The position numbers were made by a program, and so were the translations under genes. Below are positions 17,701-26,948 of a stretch of DNA of 64,000 nucleotides, piece after piece. The notes under the pieces were generated by a model. It ran no database searches. It was given only the letters and a program-made list of their open reading frames with translations, and was not told the origin of the DNA. This stretch comes from Cladopsammia gracilis (taxonomy: Eukaryota > Cnidaria > Anthozoa > Scleractinia > Dendrophylliidae), in contig JAJGOT010000452.1 of NCBI GenBank assembly GCA_022457155.1, forward strand, positions 362,501-426,500, written 5' to 3'. Each line of letters opens with the position of its first letter. Position 1 is the stretch's first letter.

Positions 17701-20613
17701 AGGAGGGGGGGGGAGGGGTACTCAACAAAATTTTGTACGGGGATGCTCCGCCCCGAGGTACAAACCCTTACCCTTTCAGATACCGTTTTTGACAGAAAAG
17801 GTACCCCTTTCATATACCTTTCATTGAAAATGGTACCCCTTTCATATACCTTTCATTGAAAATGGTACCCCTTTCATATAGACTTTACGTGCGTCTGTTT
17901 GATATATTTTGAAAGGCCCTTTTTATAATACTTAAATCACAGTTTTCCCTACGTTTTTTATACTTCAACTCGTGTTTTCGCTACCCTTTCCTATTCTTCA
18001 TGAAATCCCTACCCTTTCTTATACCTCCAGCCTCAAAAAGGTACCCCTTTCGGGCGGAGCGTCCCCGTATAGCCCATTATAGGGAGTACCCCCCCCCCCC
18101 CTGGGAAAAATTTTGCCATATCTTGGAAACTATCGTTTACTAGCTCCATTTGTCTGAATGCGAAAGACATCCACTTAGATGCTGCATGATTTACTGCATG
18201 TAAATGGCTTTTATAAAATAAGAATAACAATAAATGAGTATATTTAAGGCGCCTACCTTGGGCATAAAAGAGCTCATTGTGTCCGGACTGTATCTAGCAT
18301 TAACAAGCAAATTTGGAGGCGTAGTGTTGAGGTACTTCTTGTCCACAAAACTTGGATTGAAATGAAGTGGCCAGTAAAAGTCATAAGTTTTATGTTTTGG
18401 AAGCGCAAACTCAAGGTCATTTAAATCGCCATATCTGTACATGACGTTGGCCAGTGTTCCACTTCCGGATCGGTGTGTTCTAAGAACAACTGCATTTTTG
18501 ACAGGACGTTTGGGATCGCAACGGATTCTAAAAAGAGAACAATTTAAAGTTCAGTTATTAAATAATTAAAAAAATATATATATTTAATGAACGTGGAGGA
18601 AAAGACGGTGGCGTCATAAAAATAGCGTTCGATTCAAGAGCGCTAAATTATGTCAAATCATGATTTATTTGAAAATGAATATACCCATAAAATGCATAGG
18701 GGTGTACAAATCCTCGCAATCGCTGAAGATCAGAGATATGTTCAGAAATGCAGGCAGAAGGACGCCACGCTACTCCATGACTGGCATCACAAAGTGTCCT
18801 CACCTTTAAAAGTTCACCAAAACACGGGAAATTCTGTCACATATGAAGAAATATGAAAACGACAAACAACTCGGTCAAATATGAAGTACTCGTTAAACAA
18901 TACTTGCCTGCATTTCTGGACATAAGTGAACTGTTTAGGACCACGATTCTGTTTAACTCCAACTAATGCAAAGTTATTTTTTTTACATTTGTTAGTTGCG
19001 TACGAGTCTCAAGATAAAACAGATAAGCCTGTTTAACTCTGATGTCCAAGTTTTAAAATGCCTTGTGATGTCATGAATGTCGAGCTTTGGCGACAAAAGT
19101 AACATTTGCCGAAACCCATGTTTGATATACCATTTTTTAGCCTAACATATGAGTAAATGAAATCTTGTTTACCTTTCCGGCTCTTCAGGGAACTCCTCCC
19201 AGCCCATGTTATAATCAATGCTTTCATCTCGTTCAGCCTCACTCTTTGCTTCACCCTCGTCATAGGCATTTATAAGGCCATCATTAGATGATCGTGTCAA
19301 CAAGATGCTCGTGGTGTTGTTGCTCGGTGTACCAAGCGTTTTTTTGGCAGTTAAATTATCAATAGTGCCACTCCTAGCTTCGATAAAACTGGGTTCATCT
19401 GTGGAGTCAAGCGCTAAGCGATATCCAGTGTTGTCCAGATACACAAGCTGCGAGGGTCTAAATTGATGAAGGTTAATCAGATACAACGTGTTAAGACATA
19501 ATTGACTGATGTACATGTATGTCAATGCAATTTACCATTGTTAGTGTCTATTCACTCAAATGTACATTTCATAATGAAGACAAAGTCGCAGAGTTATAGA
19601 TCTAAAGTTTCATAGTTTACCGTGATTGTTAACGATAACAGATCTTGCAGTACAACACAAAAAGTCTAGGACCGAATCCATAAATGGAAACTTGAAATCG
19701 TAAACACTGACAATATGTGAGCTTTATGACAATTAAAGGTATTTTATGGTTCTTGATCGCAAGGTGTTTCCGTTAGCTGTAACCACACTTAGTATAATAT
19801 AAATAGACTGTTTTAGAAAACCGTTAACAATAACAGAAAATGTATTGTATTTTTATTGAAAACTTGTCCGTAAACTTCTTATTTCGTGTATGTTAAGTTC
19901 TAAACTCGCAATTCGCAATTTATAACAAGACACCGGCTATCATTTCTTATTTTCCCGCCAAAAATTGGCGGTACACTTGGTGGAATTTCATGCTTGAAGT
20001 CACAGTCGTTAAGTTAAATTATATGTCATGAGATTATTGATTTGCCTTAGCACGAGTATGGTGATGTTCCAACGGCTGGTATTGCTGCAATTTACTTTAT
20101 GCGCGATATCCGAAAAAAAAGTAAAAGAATAAGCCAGCATAATTGTATAAATATAACTCCGACATTGCTCAGTTTATATAAATATACACAAATGATTGAT
20201 CTTAACCCTGCCTGAATAAACAGAGACACTTGGAAGAAACGCAAATGTGGATTTGTCTAAGTGGGCAAGCCCTTAGAACCACATGTAATCCTTGATAGAT
20301 TTGATACTCAGTTTATTCGGGTTCAATGCAACGTTTGAGCGTCAGATCTGTTGTGTTTCTAAATCAGTCGTGCAACTAATTATCAACACACACTATAGCC
20401 AGTCCGATTTCTTCCAGAAAAATATTCTTCTTACCTCACCGAGAAGAATTCAATATATTTGACATCGGCAGCGTGGTGATGTCCATTTATTTCTTTGTCT
20501 TTGTCGCGTCGAGTAACTTTCGACCGCGAGGCCAGATAAAGCAGAATCGTTATACACGTGAGTAGAGCGGTCGCATTAATCACCCAAGCTGGAAAACTGT
20601 TTCTATTCCTCAT
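8339..20613 (-). CDS. Galactose-3-O-sulfotransferase-like Golgi enzyme (6 exons)
   Basis: Minus-strand exons 20613-20440, 19447-19173, 18527-18257, 14272-14065, 11444-11209 and 8722-8339 join in consistent phases (0,2,0,1,0) and predict 515 residues. Order: short cytoplasmic MRNRNSFPAW, one membrane segment (VINATALLTCITILLYLA), a long stem, then the sulfotransferase domain. Exon 3 has the 5'-phosphosulfate-binding loop LRTHRSGSGTLANVMYRYG; exon 4 has the 3'-phosphate-binding stretch YIAMIRKPSDHFESVF; exon 5 has LVLIMEYFDESLVLLKRELCW followed by DVVYFKLN, diagnostic of the galactosylceramide sulfotransferase/GAL3ST family. The family transfers sulfate from PAPS to the 3-hydroxyl of galactose on glycolipids or glycans in the Golgi lumen. 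The acceptor sugar here cannot be told. The upstream reading frame is open past the start, but the Met at 20613 gives a normal type II membrane topology. The introns are unusually rich in mobile elements. Confidence 0.9.
9488..9526 (-). ncRNA. Hammerhead-like motif, mirror copy
   Basis: Exact reverse-complement counterpart of the 10587-10625 motif in the other PLE arm. Confidence 0.45.
9687..10152 (-). pseudogene. PLE GIY-YIG endonuclease fragment, frameshifted
   Basis: In frame: YFRIPFINDDLNHRIRRIF, a cysteine cluster (QQC, NGC, CEEC) and the GIY-YIG motif. Compared with the plus copy, five bases are missing after FYRHL; the original frame resumes in another phase (CQRGRTCFSV) and runs to the stop at 9653. 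Confidence 0.8.
10152..10460 (+). pseudogene. PLE GIY-YIG endonuclease fragment, 5'-truncated
   Basis: About 100 codons are intact from NNLCLTKNTVYQ through the GIY-YIG motif to the stop at 10458-10460. The reverse transcriptase and N-terminal part are missing. The first codons of the open frame (10092-10150) belong to flanking sequence. Confidence 0.8.
10587..10625 (+). ncRNA. Hammerhead-ribozyme-like motif in the PLE 3' region
   Basis: Order seen: stem I strand TTCTC, core CTGACGA, one extra T, stem II GTCGG/CCGAC with loop TGT, GAAA, self-complementary AGCT-type stem III, then U and GAGAG pairing back to TTCTC. This is the type I order. A 4-nt palindromic stem III would need a dimer, as described for minimal hammerheads of PLEs. 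Activity is inference. Confidence 0.45.
11209..11444 (-). CDS. Sulfotransferase exon 5: EYFDESLVLLK core
   Basis: Acceptor CTCAACAG, donor GTAAGG, phase 1 in and 0 out. It starts QIFDLGLQ and holds MEYFDESLVLLKRELCWDLD and YFKLNQRS, the most family-specific part. Confidence 0.9.
11824..11984. mobile_element. MITE-like hairpin
   Basis: AATAGCCCAATTTCGAT... pairs with its reverse complement over about 65 bp per arm, leaving a loop of about 30 bp. Inside the intron between sulfotransferase exons 4 and 5. Confidence 0.8.
12186..12749. mobile_element. Large palindromic element with GACATGT sub-repeats
   Basis: Termini AAGGTGGTCAGACATGAGGG and its near complement define a 564-bp inverted repeat. 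The arms are built from many short units such as GGGACATGTCGC and CATGTAGCAG, so sub-repeats lie within inverted arms. ORFs on both strands here are by-products. Confidence 0.75.
12936..13022. repeat. Short inverted repeat
   Basis: GAGGTCATGTTTGTTCCAGA pairs with TCTGGAACAAACATTACCTC around a loop of about 45 bp. Probably a small MITE or foldback fragment. Confidence 0.6.
13130..13650. repeat. Dispersed repeat, copy 1 (inverted copy at 62440-62960)
   Basis: It shares AAGATGGCGGCC, GACGTCACGGACC, the CACCTTTTTTCAGTG region and a poly-G/C junction with the window's far end in opposite orientation. No protein-coding capacity seen. Confidence 0.75.
13657..14020. repeat. Direct tandem duplication of about 200 bp
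   Basis: Two copies (13657-13856 and 13857-14020) begin GAACTGTAATAACCGATTGT and end at CTAACCACCC. The second lacks about 36 bp (an AGACAAAGATAGATTTAGAT-type stretch). The pair ends about 45 bp from sulfotransferase exon 4. Confidence 0.85.
14065..14272 (-). CDS. Sulfotransferase exon 4: 3'-phosphate-binding region
   Basis: Acceptor TCCCTGCAG, donor GTAATT, phase 0 in and 1 out. It contains IRKPSDHFESVF (compare the family LRxPxxxFESxF) and ends NLNMAKN. Confidence 0.87.
14401..14588. mobile_element. MITE with AACAAATAGATTCC termini
   Basis: Long terminal inverted repeats (AACAAATAGATTCCATTTTG... and its complement) enclose a GGCACACAAGCCGCAGGCGA core. I recall this as a very common anthozoan repeat, not checked here. 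Intron 3 of the sulfotransferase. Confidence 0.85.
15131..15417. repeat. 29-bp minisatellite, about 10 copies
   Basis: Unit GCACACGGGAAAATAGGGAT plus TGATAGG(G/T)(A/G)-type joint, 29 bp. As 29 is not divisible by 3, three copies cycle through the frames, giving three overlapping spurious minus-strand ORFs rich in NPYFPVC-like repeats. Confidence 0.9.
15485..16759. mobile_element. TIR element with TAGGGGCGGACCATT ends
   Basis: TAGGGGCGGACCATTAGAAAT at the left and its near complement ATTTCTAATGGTCCACCCC at the right frame 1.27 kb with AAAAAATCCTGCA(A/G) runs inside both ends. No transposase ORF survives. A second TIR element is nested inside at 15763-15948. Confidence 0.7.
15763..15948. mobile_element. 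Nested MITE with CAGGGGCGGATCC ends
   Basis: CAGGGGCGGATCCATG and its complement GATCCGCCCCTG bound 186 bp; ATCTG occurs immediately outside both ends and may be a target duplication. Contains a poly-G run. Confidence 0.75.
16782..17391. mobile_element. TIR element with CAGGGGCACCCAACGA ends
   Basis: CAGGGGCACCCAACGA and TCGTTGGGTGTCCCTG are terminal inverted repeats, flanked on both sides by TAATTA. The 610-bp interior has no recognised ORF. Confidence 0.8.
17697..18107. mobile_element. Poly-G-ended TIR element (GGTACCCCTTTCATATACC family)
   Basis: Ends carry G-run/GTACTC and GAGTACC/C-run sequences plus inverted CGGGGATGCTCCGCCC stretches. The interior holds tandem GGTACCCCTTTCATATACCT units. 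A related partial copy lies at 22745-23008. Confidence 0.65.
18257..18527 (-). CDS. Sulfotransferase exon 3: PAPS-binding loop
   Basis: Acceptor CTTTTTAG, donor GTAGGC, phase 2 in and 0 out. The RTHRSGSGTLANVMYRYG stretch is the family's 5'-phosphosulfate loop; FALP and YDFYWPLHF follow as in the family. Confidence 0.88.
18737..18926. mobile_element. MITE of the TGTCCAGAAATGCA family, diverged copy
   Basis: TATGTTCAGAAATGCAGG and CCTGCATTTCTGGACATA form the ends. Better-preserved copies lie at 22537-22721 and 24756-24938. Confidence 0.65.
19173..19447 (-). CDS. Sulfotransferase exon 2: stem region
   Basis: Acceptor CCCTCGCAG, donor GTAAAC, phase 0 in and 2 out. It encodes a low-complexity acidic and Ser/Thr-rich stretch with N-glycosylation sequons (NLT, NNT), typical of a Golgi stem. 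Confidence 0.8.
20440..20613 (-). CDS. Sulfotransferase exon 1: cytoplasmic tail, membrane anchor, stem start
   Basis: 58 codons ending in phase 0 at GTGAGG. A stronger-looking GTAAGA lies 5 nt further on, but only the GTGAGG site keeps phase with exon 2. Confidence 0.75.
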
Positions 20614-20699
20614 AGCTTTGACCTTATTCTTTCGCCACTGACCAAGCGTGGCATTTGTAACCGTTTCATCCCAAAACAACGAGCCACATCGTCTCAATA

Positions 20700-22440
20700 T
20701 TTTTCCTGTTTTGTTATTTCAAACTGATTTGCAAGCTTAGAAAGCGTGTAAGCAGGTTGTGCTGGTGTTTTAGCCAAACACAATAACGATCTCTAAGCAC
20801 AGCTGGTGTTTAATTCCATCCATGCATTTTATTCCAAAGGGCAGTCAAGGAGAAAATTGGAAAACGTTTTATCAAATTCCATTTTGCAAAATATAAAGAA
20901 ACAGTACCACGTGTACAGATGTACCCTAATAATTACTTTTCTTCTGAATGTTACTGGATTTTATTCCCAACACTTGGAAGTTAAAACCTCCTTCCCATTA
21001 ACCAGTACAGTACTGCATGGGGTTGGCATTGTGAACGGATTAAACAGTTTCTCTTTCGGTTTGCAAAGAAGCAATGAGCAAATAGAAATCATTCTTACTT
21101 AAAACGACATGCTGTCTTCGTTGCGCTTGGATTAGCATCACAGATTTTGAAAACAACAGTTTTGCAAATATCTACTAGGCTTTACTTTACGATCATTTTA
21201 CGAAAAAATGCCAATTGTTTCTCTATCGTCTACAGGTATTCACCAGTTACAACATATATGTGCTCATAATCAGTTATTTGTTTTCTTGATTATTTTGAAC
21301 AGGGCTGCCTTTTTATATGATAATAATATTTTTTGATTCACGATTGATGCAAGAACGTGCAAACAATGAATAGCAAAGTTCTACCATCTGAAGCCAGTAA
21401 AATCAGAAGTTAATAATTGTATTGTTTTTATGTTCTTAAAGGCGCACTCATTCCGTTAATGGTATACATGTAGAATAAATGTTGCCCAAATGGCATGCGT
21501 TTAAAAGAAAATAAAGTCAAGGTCGTTTAATATTTCGAAAAATAAGTCTTCTTCTCGACTCGTCTCCAATAATGATCCATCATTGATTCTCAGAAAGCCT
21601 TCCGTAAATAAGCCCTCCCTCACTAGGCTCATTATATTTCGGTTGCTGAGAAAAAGTTTAATTTTTAAATGTATTTTTTTTTTTTTGGGGGGGGGGGGGT
21701 TTCTTGTTCAAATAAAGAATTTGTAGAATTGGATGAAATTCTCAATATCATTAAAATAATTAATAACGATACTTGGTGCACTTAACATTAATTTGTCAGA
21801 ACTGGCCGGCCTGATCGCTTAATTCGTAAATATTATACCATTATTTGTCAGAACTGGTCGGCAAAACTGGTCAATTCGGTAATAGTATGCACCCGTTTGC
21901 ATGATAAATTTGTAGAAACAGGAGCATTCTAAGTCAAACTGACCGGTCTGTCAGGCCGGCCAATTTTGACAAATAATTATATTAGCACCCTTTGCTGCCG
22001 AGTCGACTAAAATCAGGCGATATTACGCAAGCTTGAGTACTATAAAAAATGTAAATGTTTCATAATTCAATACATTGATAATGAATCATAGTTTCGAGAA
22101 TTAAAAAAAAAAATCATATAGATATCTGTATAAACATTTAGCAAAAACAGGCCTACTATGGAGAGCTTTTGTCAACCTTAAGGACGACAGAGTACACGAA
22201 ATAAAACACAGTAACATGACAGGGAATTCCTTAACGACACGTGTTTCATGTCTTAAAAAGTTCAATTCAGAAAAAAAAACTGAACAAATACACGCTACCT
22301 GAACAGTGCGGCGAATTAATTTTAGAAGTCTGAAAGAACTGCACCGAGGACAGCATATAGCTGATGTGGCTGGCTAATCCCTTCCATCAGCACCAAACTT
22401 TCAAAACATCGTACTGTACGAGCTGAATCGATCACTTTTG
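20700..22440. other. No gene seen upstream of the sulfotransferase
   Basis: It must hold the sulfotransferase promoter, but I see no confident TATA. It contains a poly-T/poly-G tract near 21670-21700 and the MITE at 21787-21980. Confidence 0.4.
21787..21980. mobile_element. MITE of the ATTTGTCAGAACTGGC family
   Basis: ATTTGTCAGAACTGGCCGGC repeats internally and reappears inverted as GGCCGGCCAATTTTGACAAAT at the right end. A relative lies at 50217-50420. Confidence 0.65.
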
Positions 22441-22536
22441 TTTACAAACTTGCTCGTGTTAGATCTCGTTTTAGCTCCCACAACCTTGATCCCGGGGAGG
22501 GCGGTGGGGGGGGGGGGGGGGGGGGATGGGGGTCAC

Positions 22537-22721
22537 TTATGTCCAGAAATGCACGTAACTCGGACCTTGGGCACTTCATATTACACACAATTATTTGTAA
22601 TTTCCATATGACTTCATGTTTGACAGAATTGCTTGTGTTTAGGTGAGAATTAGGTCTAGGGGACACTTCATGATGTCTACATAAGGAGCATGAATCTCAG
22701 TAGCGTGCATTTCTGGACATA
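22537..22721. mobile_element. MITE of the TGTCCAGAAATGCA family
   Basis: Ends TTATGTCCAGAAATGCACG and CGTGCATTTCTGGACATA. The copy at 24756-24938 is the same sequence in inverted orientation. Confidence 0.8.
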
Positions 22722-22744
22722 CCTCGAAAACACGAGTTGAAACA

Positions 22745-23008
22745 TAAAAAAGGGTAGGGAAAGCTGCCATTTAAATATTATAAAAAGGGCCTTTCAAAAT
22801 GTATCAAATAGACGCACCTAAAGATTACATGAAAGTGGTATCATTTTTAACGAAAGGTATATGATAGGGATACCATTTTCAATGAAAGTCATATGAAAGG
22901 GATACCTTTTCTGTCAAAAACGGTATATGAAAGGGTAAGGGTTTGGACCTCGGGGCGGAGCATCCCCGTACAAAACTTTGTTGAGTACCCCCCCCCCCCC
23001 CCCCCTTG
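22745..23008. mobile_element. Partial copy of the 17697-18107 family, inverted
   Basis: Shares GGTAAGGGTTTGGACCTCGG, CGGAGCATCCCCGTAC and a terminal poly-C run with that element. Confidence 0.65.
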
Positions 23009-23886
23009 GGACCTTGATACGAGCTATTTCAACTGCAATCCGCTTAAGATGGCTCGCAATAGTTCCCAGCATTTTCCATCACTTAAATTTTGATGGGTCA
23101 ATACTACAATTCTTTATCACTTGATGCTACAATAATGGTATCAAATAAATTCTCAGTGATTGTTGGACAAGTTGTGGTCATTGTCACGACGTAACCGGCA
23201 ACAGAAAATGTAAAACAAATGTCTATTCATCAGAAACAGAGGAGTGCAAATGCAATTACAACAAAATATGCTGAATCAATATATTCTTTTACCAGTTTAC
23301 CAGGGGTGGTATATGATCTTTCCAGAAACTTGCAATGTTTAGTCAAATTTCACTGGTCTCGCACTCAGTCTCGTTTTTTTTGCGGTTCTTTGCGTCTGGG
23401 TGTCTCGTTTTTTTTCGCAAAGCCGTCTTGCAGTCTGGGTCTCGGTCCTGTATTATAAAAAGTTGGGGTTCGCCAAAAAAAAAATGATAGTCTTAACGTC
23501 TCACTTAAGTCTCGGAATTGCCATTCACCACCGCTAAACTGCGCCGTTCAATTACACGTGAATTCTGAAGTTCAAATGTGCCTACGTAAATCATAATTAG
23601 GGCGCGCGGCAAACATCGGATCCCTCCGTAAAAAACATTAAAACTGACAAAGTGGATGAACCGATAACGGATTAAAAAACAACCTGTTGATCGAGTTAAA
23701 CCTTGACCTGTTTCCTAAGACATTTGCTATGAACATTTCGGCAATAAATTTAAAACACTTTTCAACAACAATTTACAACAACAACAACAACAACAACAAA
23801 AATAACGACAAATCTGGTGAAATAACCCGGAGAATGTTCAGGAAATTTGTAATAAGCCCACATATTATAACGTATATCGCTTGTTT

Positions 23887-24288
23887 CACTGGACGAAAAA
23901 ATGGATTTACATGGGTGGCAAAACAGTAGTAAACATGTAGTAAAGACGACATTTGCACAACTTTGCTCATCTTTGCATCCAATCAAAACTTGATGTTTGC
24001 ACTTTATTTGCAAAGAAAGCAAAGCTGGTGAATTCCACATTTTCTTTGTGTTTGCTTGGCATGGCAAAGATGAGCAAATATGAAATTTGCTTGGGGTAGC
24101 AAAGATATAGTAAATTTTTGCGCAGATGCATATTTACACCACATTTGCACACAATTTGCACGTGAGCAAAGATGTATGTTTACATTCACTTTACACCAAG
24201 TGCAAATTTGGTTCAAATTTAGAGGCCCAAATTTGCTACATATTTGCTCAATGTGCAAACTTGAGTAAATCCGTTTTTTCGTCCAGTG
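23887..24288. mobile_element. MITE with CACTGGACGAAAAAA ends
   Basis: CACTGGACGAAAAAATGGAT and its near complement bound 402 bp made of many diverged GCAAATTTGCACA-like sub-repeats. These generate several small spurious ORFs. Confidence 0.8.
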
Positions 24289-24755
24289 TTTTGAGTATAC
24301 ATTTGACAGTGCAAACTTAGCAGACTACTTATTAAAGCGCCAACTTCTGTTTCGATCAGTAATAACCGTTTTAATACTTTACCTCTGCTAACATCCTTTG
24401 CTGCGCCTTTCAATAACATGCGATCGAGATAATGTTTACGTTTTACTGCCGTCAATCATAATAATCTCGACGAAATCGGACCCCTCAAATCATAAACTGA
24501 GAAAGTGGATCGAAATCCACCAATCTCAAACACGACCTTTTGACCTTGACAATAGAGCGGCAGTGAAAAACGAAACTGCTGGCTGAGTTGAACTTGAAAG
24601 TTCGCGTGTTATTGAAAGGCGCAGAAATATTTTACTGTAACGATTTAACAAACTAATCTGTTTTTGCCCGCTAACACTTATCCTCGGAACGGTAATATAT
24701 ATATAGTGGAACAAGGAGTAAAGGACCGCGAACGAAAATGCTGCTGGAGTACGTA

Positions 24756-24938
24756 ATGTCCAGAAATGCACGCTTATGAGATTCATGCGCTTTATGATAG
24801 ACATCATGAAGTGTCCCCTAGCCCTAATTCTCACCTAAACACAAGCACTTCTGTCAAACATGATGTCATATGGAAATTACAAATAATCGTGTGCAATATG
24901 AAGTGCTCAAGGTCCGAGTTACGTGCATTTCTGGACAG
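24756..24938. mobile_element. MITE of the TGTCCAGAAATGCA family, inverted copy
   Basis: ATGTCCAGAAATGCACGC and GCATTTCTGGACA ends; interior matches 22537-22721 in reverse orientation. Confidence 0.8.
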
Positions 24939-24949
24939 AAGTGAAAAAG

Positions 24950-26310
24950 ATAGAAAAATCAGCGCGAACGCCAATTTTAGATAGGCTTTGCCGAACAGAA
25001 AGCTGATGATAAGCTTAACTTAAACGAAAGGTCGGAAGAACAAGAATTAAGATTGACGACCGGGCTATTTTTTAATTTTAGCCATTCTCAAAAACAGTAT
25101 TACGCGACCGTCTGCACAGTACATTTAAACCGAACAAAAGTTCACAAAAACAACATTTTCTCGGTTTAGAATAACTTTTATGACTAATTTCCGAATAAAA
25201 TACACCTGTTGCGTATCGAAAATTGCCCGAGAAACTGATTTGGAAATCAAAATTGCAAAAAAATACACACTGAGACATCTTTGCATAAGGCGATGCGAGT
25301 GAAGTTAGAACTATAAAATCCAAGTCTTGTTTTGTTTACATAAAATCGCTTTTCAATCTATGTAATGAATGAACAAACACATAAAAATGGGCAACAAAAT
25401 CTTCTTTGAAAAATTTTATTCAAATATCCGTTAATTTATGTTTAAAAGCAAAAAGCGTACCATTTATAGCTCATCGAGGCCGAGCTGTCTTCGATGAAAT
25501 TCAGTCAATGCGACTGAATTTAAGCACGTTTTATAAACATTTCTCCAAAACTAACGAGAACACAAAGAAAACGTCAATCACAGATTGATATCAACATAAA
25601 TTCCCATCGAAAAATGTAATTTGTTTTACCTTTAAGTCCCTCGACTGCTTCAGTTGAAATTCTTTAAATCTCCGCTTCTTCTGTTCTGAAATCCGAAGAA
25701 GAAACATTGCTCCGGATTGATGAAAACGTATGAAGTTCCTCGAAGAAAGATTTTATCCCTTAATTAGTATCCATGTCTGGAGCAGCTAACCGCGAAAAAA
25801 TGCAGGGAAAAACGATTTTGCAAACGGTTTTCTCCGCTATCATTGTTTTGCAAACGGTTTCCTCCGCTATTATTAATCGAAAAACACAATGAACAAAAAA
25901 GTTTACGTGTAGCCGTGCGAAAAACAAAGCCTCGCTTTGGTCTGAAAATTGCTAAGTTTCCGGATGTTACGCGACGTCATACGCGCATGTTTTGCGACGT
26001 CATACCCGCCCTCGAGCTAGCTCTGCCCAACGGACGGACACACGCACGGACGCGCCCGCGAAGCATTCCGCTATAAAAACTGACGGGCATAGGTTCTTAT
26101 GAGTATAGCGCTCCGCGAGCAGGCCCGACCTTGAGCCCGCGAGAACTCCGCAATTAATATGGTTGCTATGGTTCTAACTTTTAAGTACGTAAATGAAAAC
26201 CTGAACTATGGTCATTCAAACGAAAGTTCCTCGGTAGTAATTTCCTAATACACTTCTTATATGCCAGTATTTTACAAGATGATTTACTTTTAATATTGAT
26301 TATTACTTTT
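24950..26310. other. No gene recognised
   Basis: Only short ORFs without domains or splice context are seen. The stretch near 25980-26060 (GACGTCATACGCGCATG) is GC-richer than its surroundings. Confidence 0.35.
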
Positions 26311-26313
26311 TAA

Positions 26314-26732
26314 AGGCGCTGTTACACCAGGCAATGTTTCGTGCAACTTGTCTCGCAATTTTGTTGCGACACAAGTTGCATGAAAAATTGCCCAGTGTAA
26401 CATACCCCGCAACAAACATTTCTCGCGATTTTTTTGTTGCCGCAATCGTTGCGAGAAGTAGAAGTCGGTTCTACTTTTCGCAACGATTCTCGCCACGCCG
26501 CAACGAATTTTTCAAGCGTTGCGTAGTGTAACACGTTTCCTGCAACTTGTGTCGCAACGTTTTGTGACTTTAGCCAATGAAATTGCTCCTTTCACCGTCG
26601 GGCGAGACAAATTGCAAGAAACATTGCCTAGTGTAACACCCTCCAGGCAACTTGTCTCGCAGCATCGCAACGCACGGTTTTTAGTTGTTGCGAGACAAGT
26701 TGCACGAAATATTGCCTAGTGTAACAGCGCCT
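26314..26732. mobile_element. Harbinger-like MITE directly 3' of the FN2 gene
   Basis: Terminal repeats AGGCGCTGTTACAC(C/T)AGGCA of about 45 bp are flanked by a perfect TAA duplication (26311-26313 and 26733-26735), the PIF/Harbinger hallmark. Internal TTGCGAGACAAGTTGC-type sub-repeats. It begins 38 bp past the FN2 stop codon, so it likely lies in that 3' UTR. Confidence 0.85.
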
Positions 26733-26769
26733 TAAGAGGGAAAGGGGTAGGCCATTCATGCGTTTTTCC

Positions 26770-26948
26770 TTAAATTAAAACTTGGCAATTTCCCCATCGC
26801 CCTTTGTACACGGCATCCAAAGAACACCAAGGTCTGTTGTGATTGACTTTAGTGCAGGACACGTGTTTCACTCCTTGGTAAGTAAAAGGAATGCTGCAAC
26901 ATTGGCCAGTTGTTGTCTTCTGAGGGCAAACAGTTGGCGTAGGTATCA
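26770..26948 (-). CDS. FN2 gene exon 5: FN2 domain 4 and stop
   Basis: Acceptor CTCCCTTTAG, phase 1; TGQCCSIPFTYQGV, RPWCSLDAVYKGRWGNCQVLI and TAA. Confidence 0.88.

Noticed and set aside
20441..20697. Longer N-terminus of the sulfotransferase starting at 20697
   Set aside because: That codon is TTG, not ATG; the first ATG, at 20613, gives the normal short cytoplasmic tail before the membrane anchor.
20806..21102. 98-codon plus-strand ORF beginning MFNSIHAFYSK
   Set aside because: No signal, domain, or splice context; composition compatible with chance in AT-rich DNA.
23762..24455. Overlapping ORFs on both strands
   Set aside because: They fall in or around the CACTGGACG MITE and a (CAA)n run; no domain or splice support.
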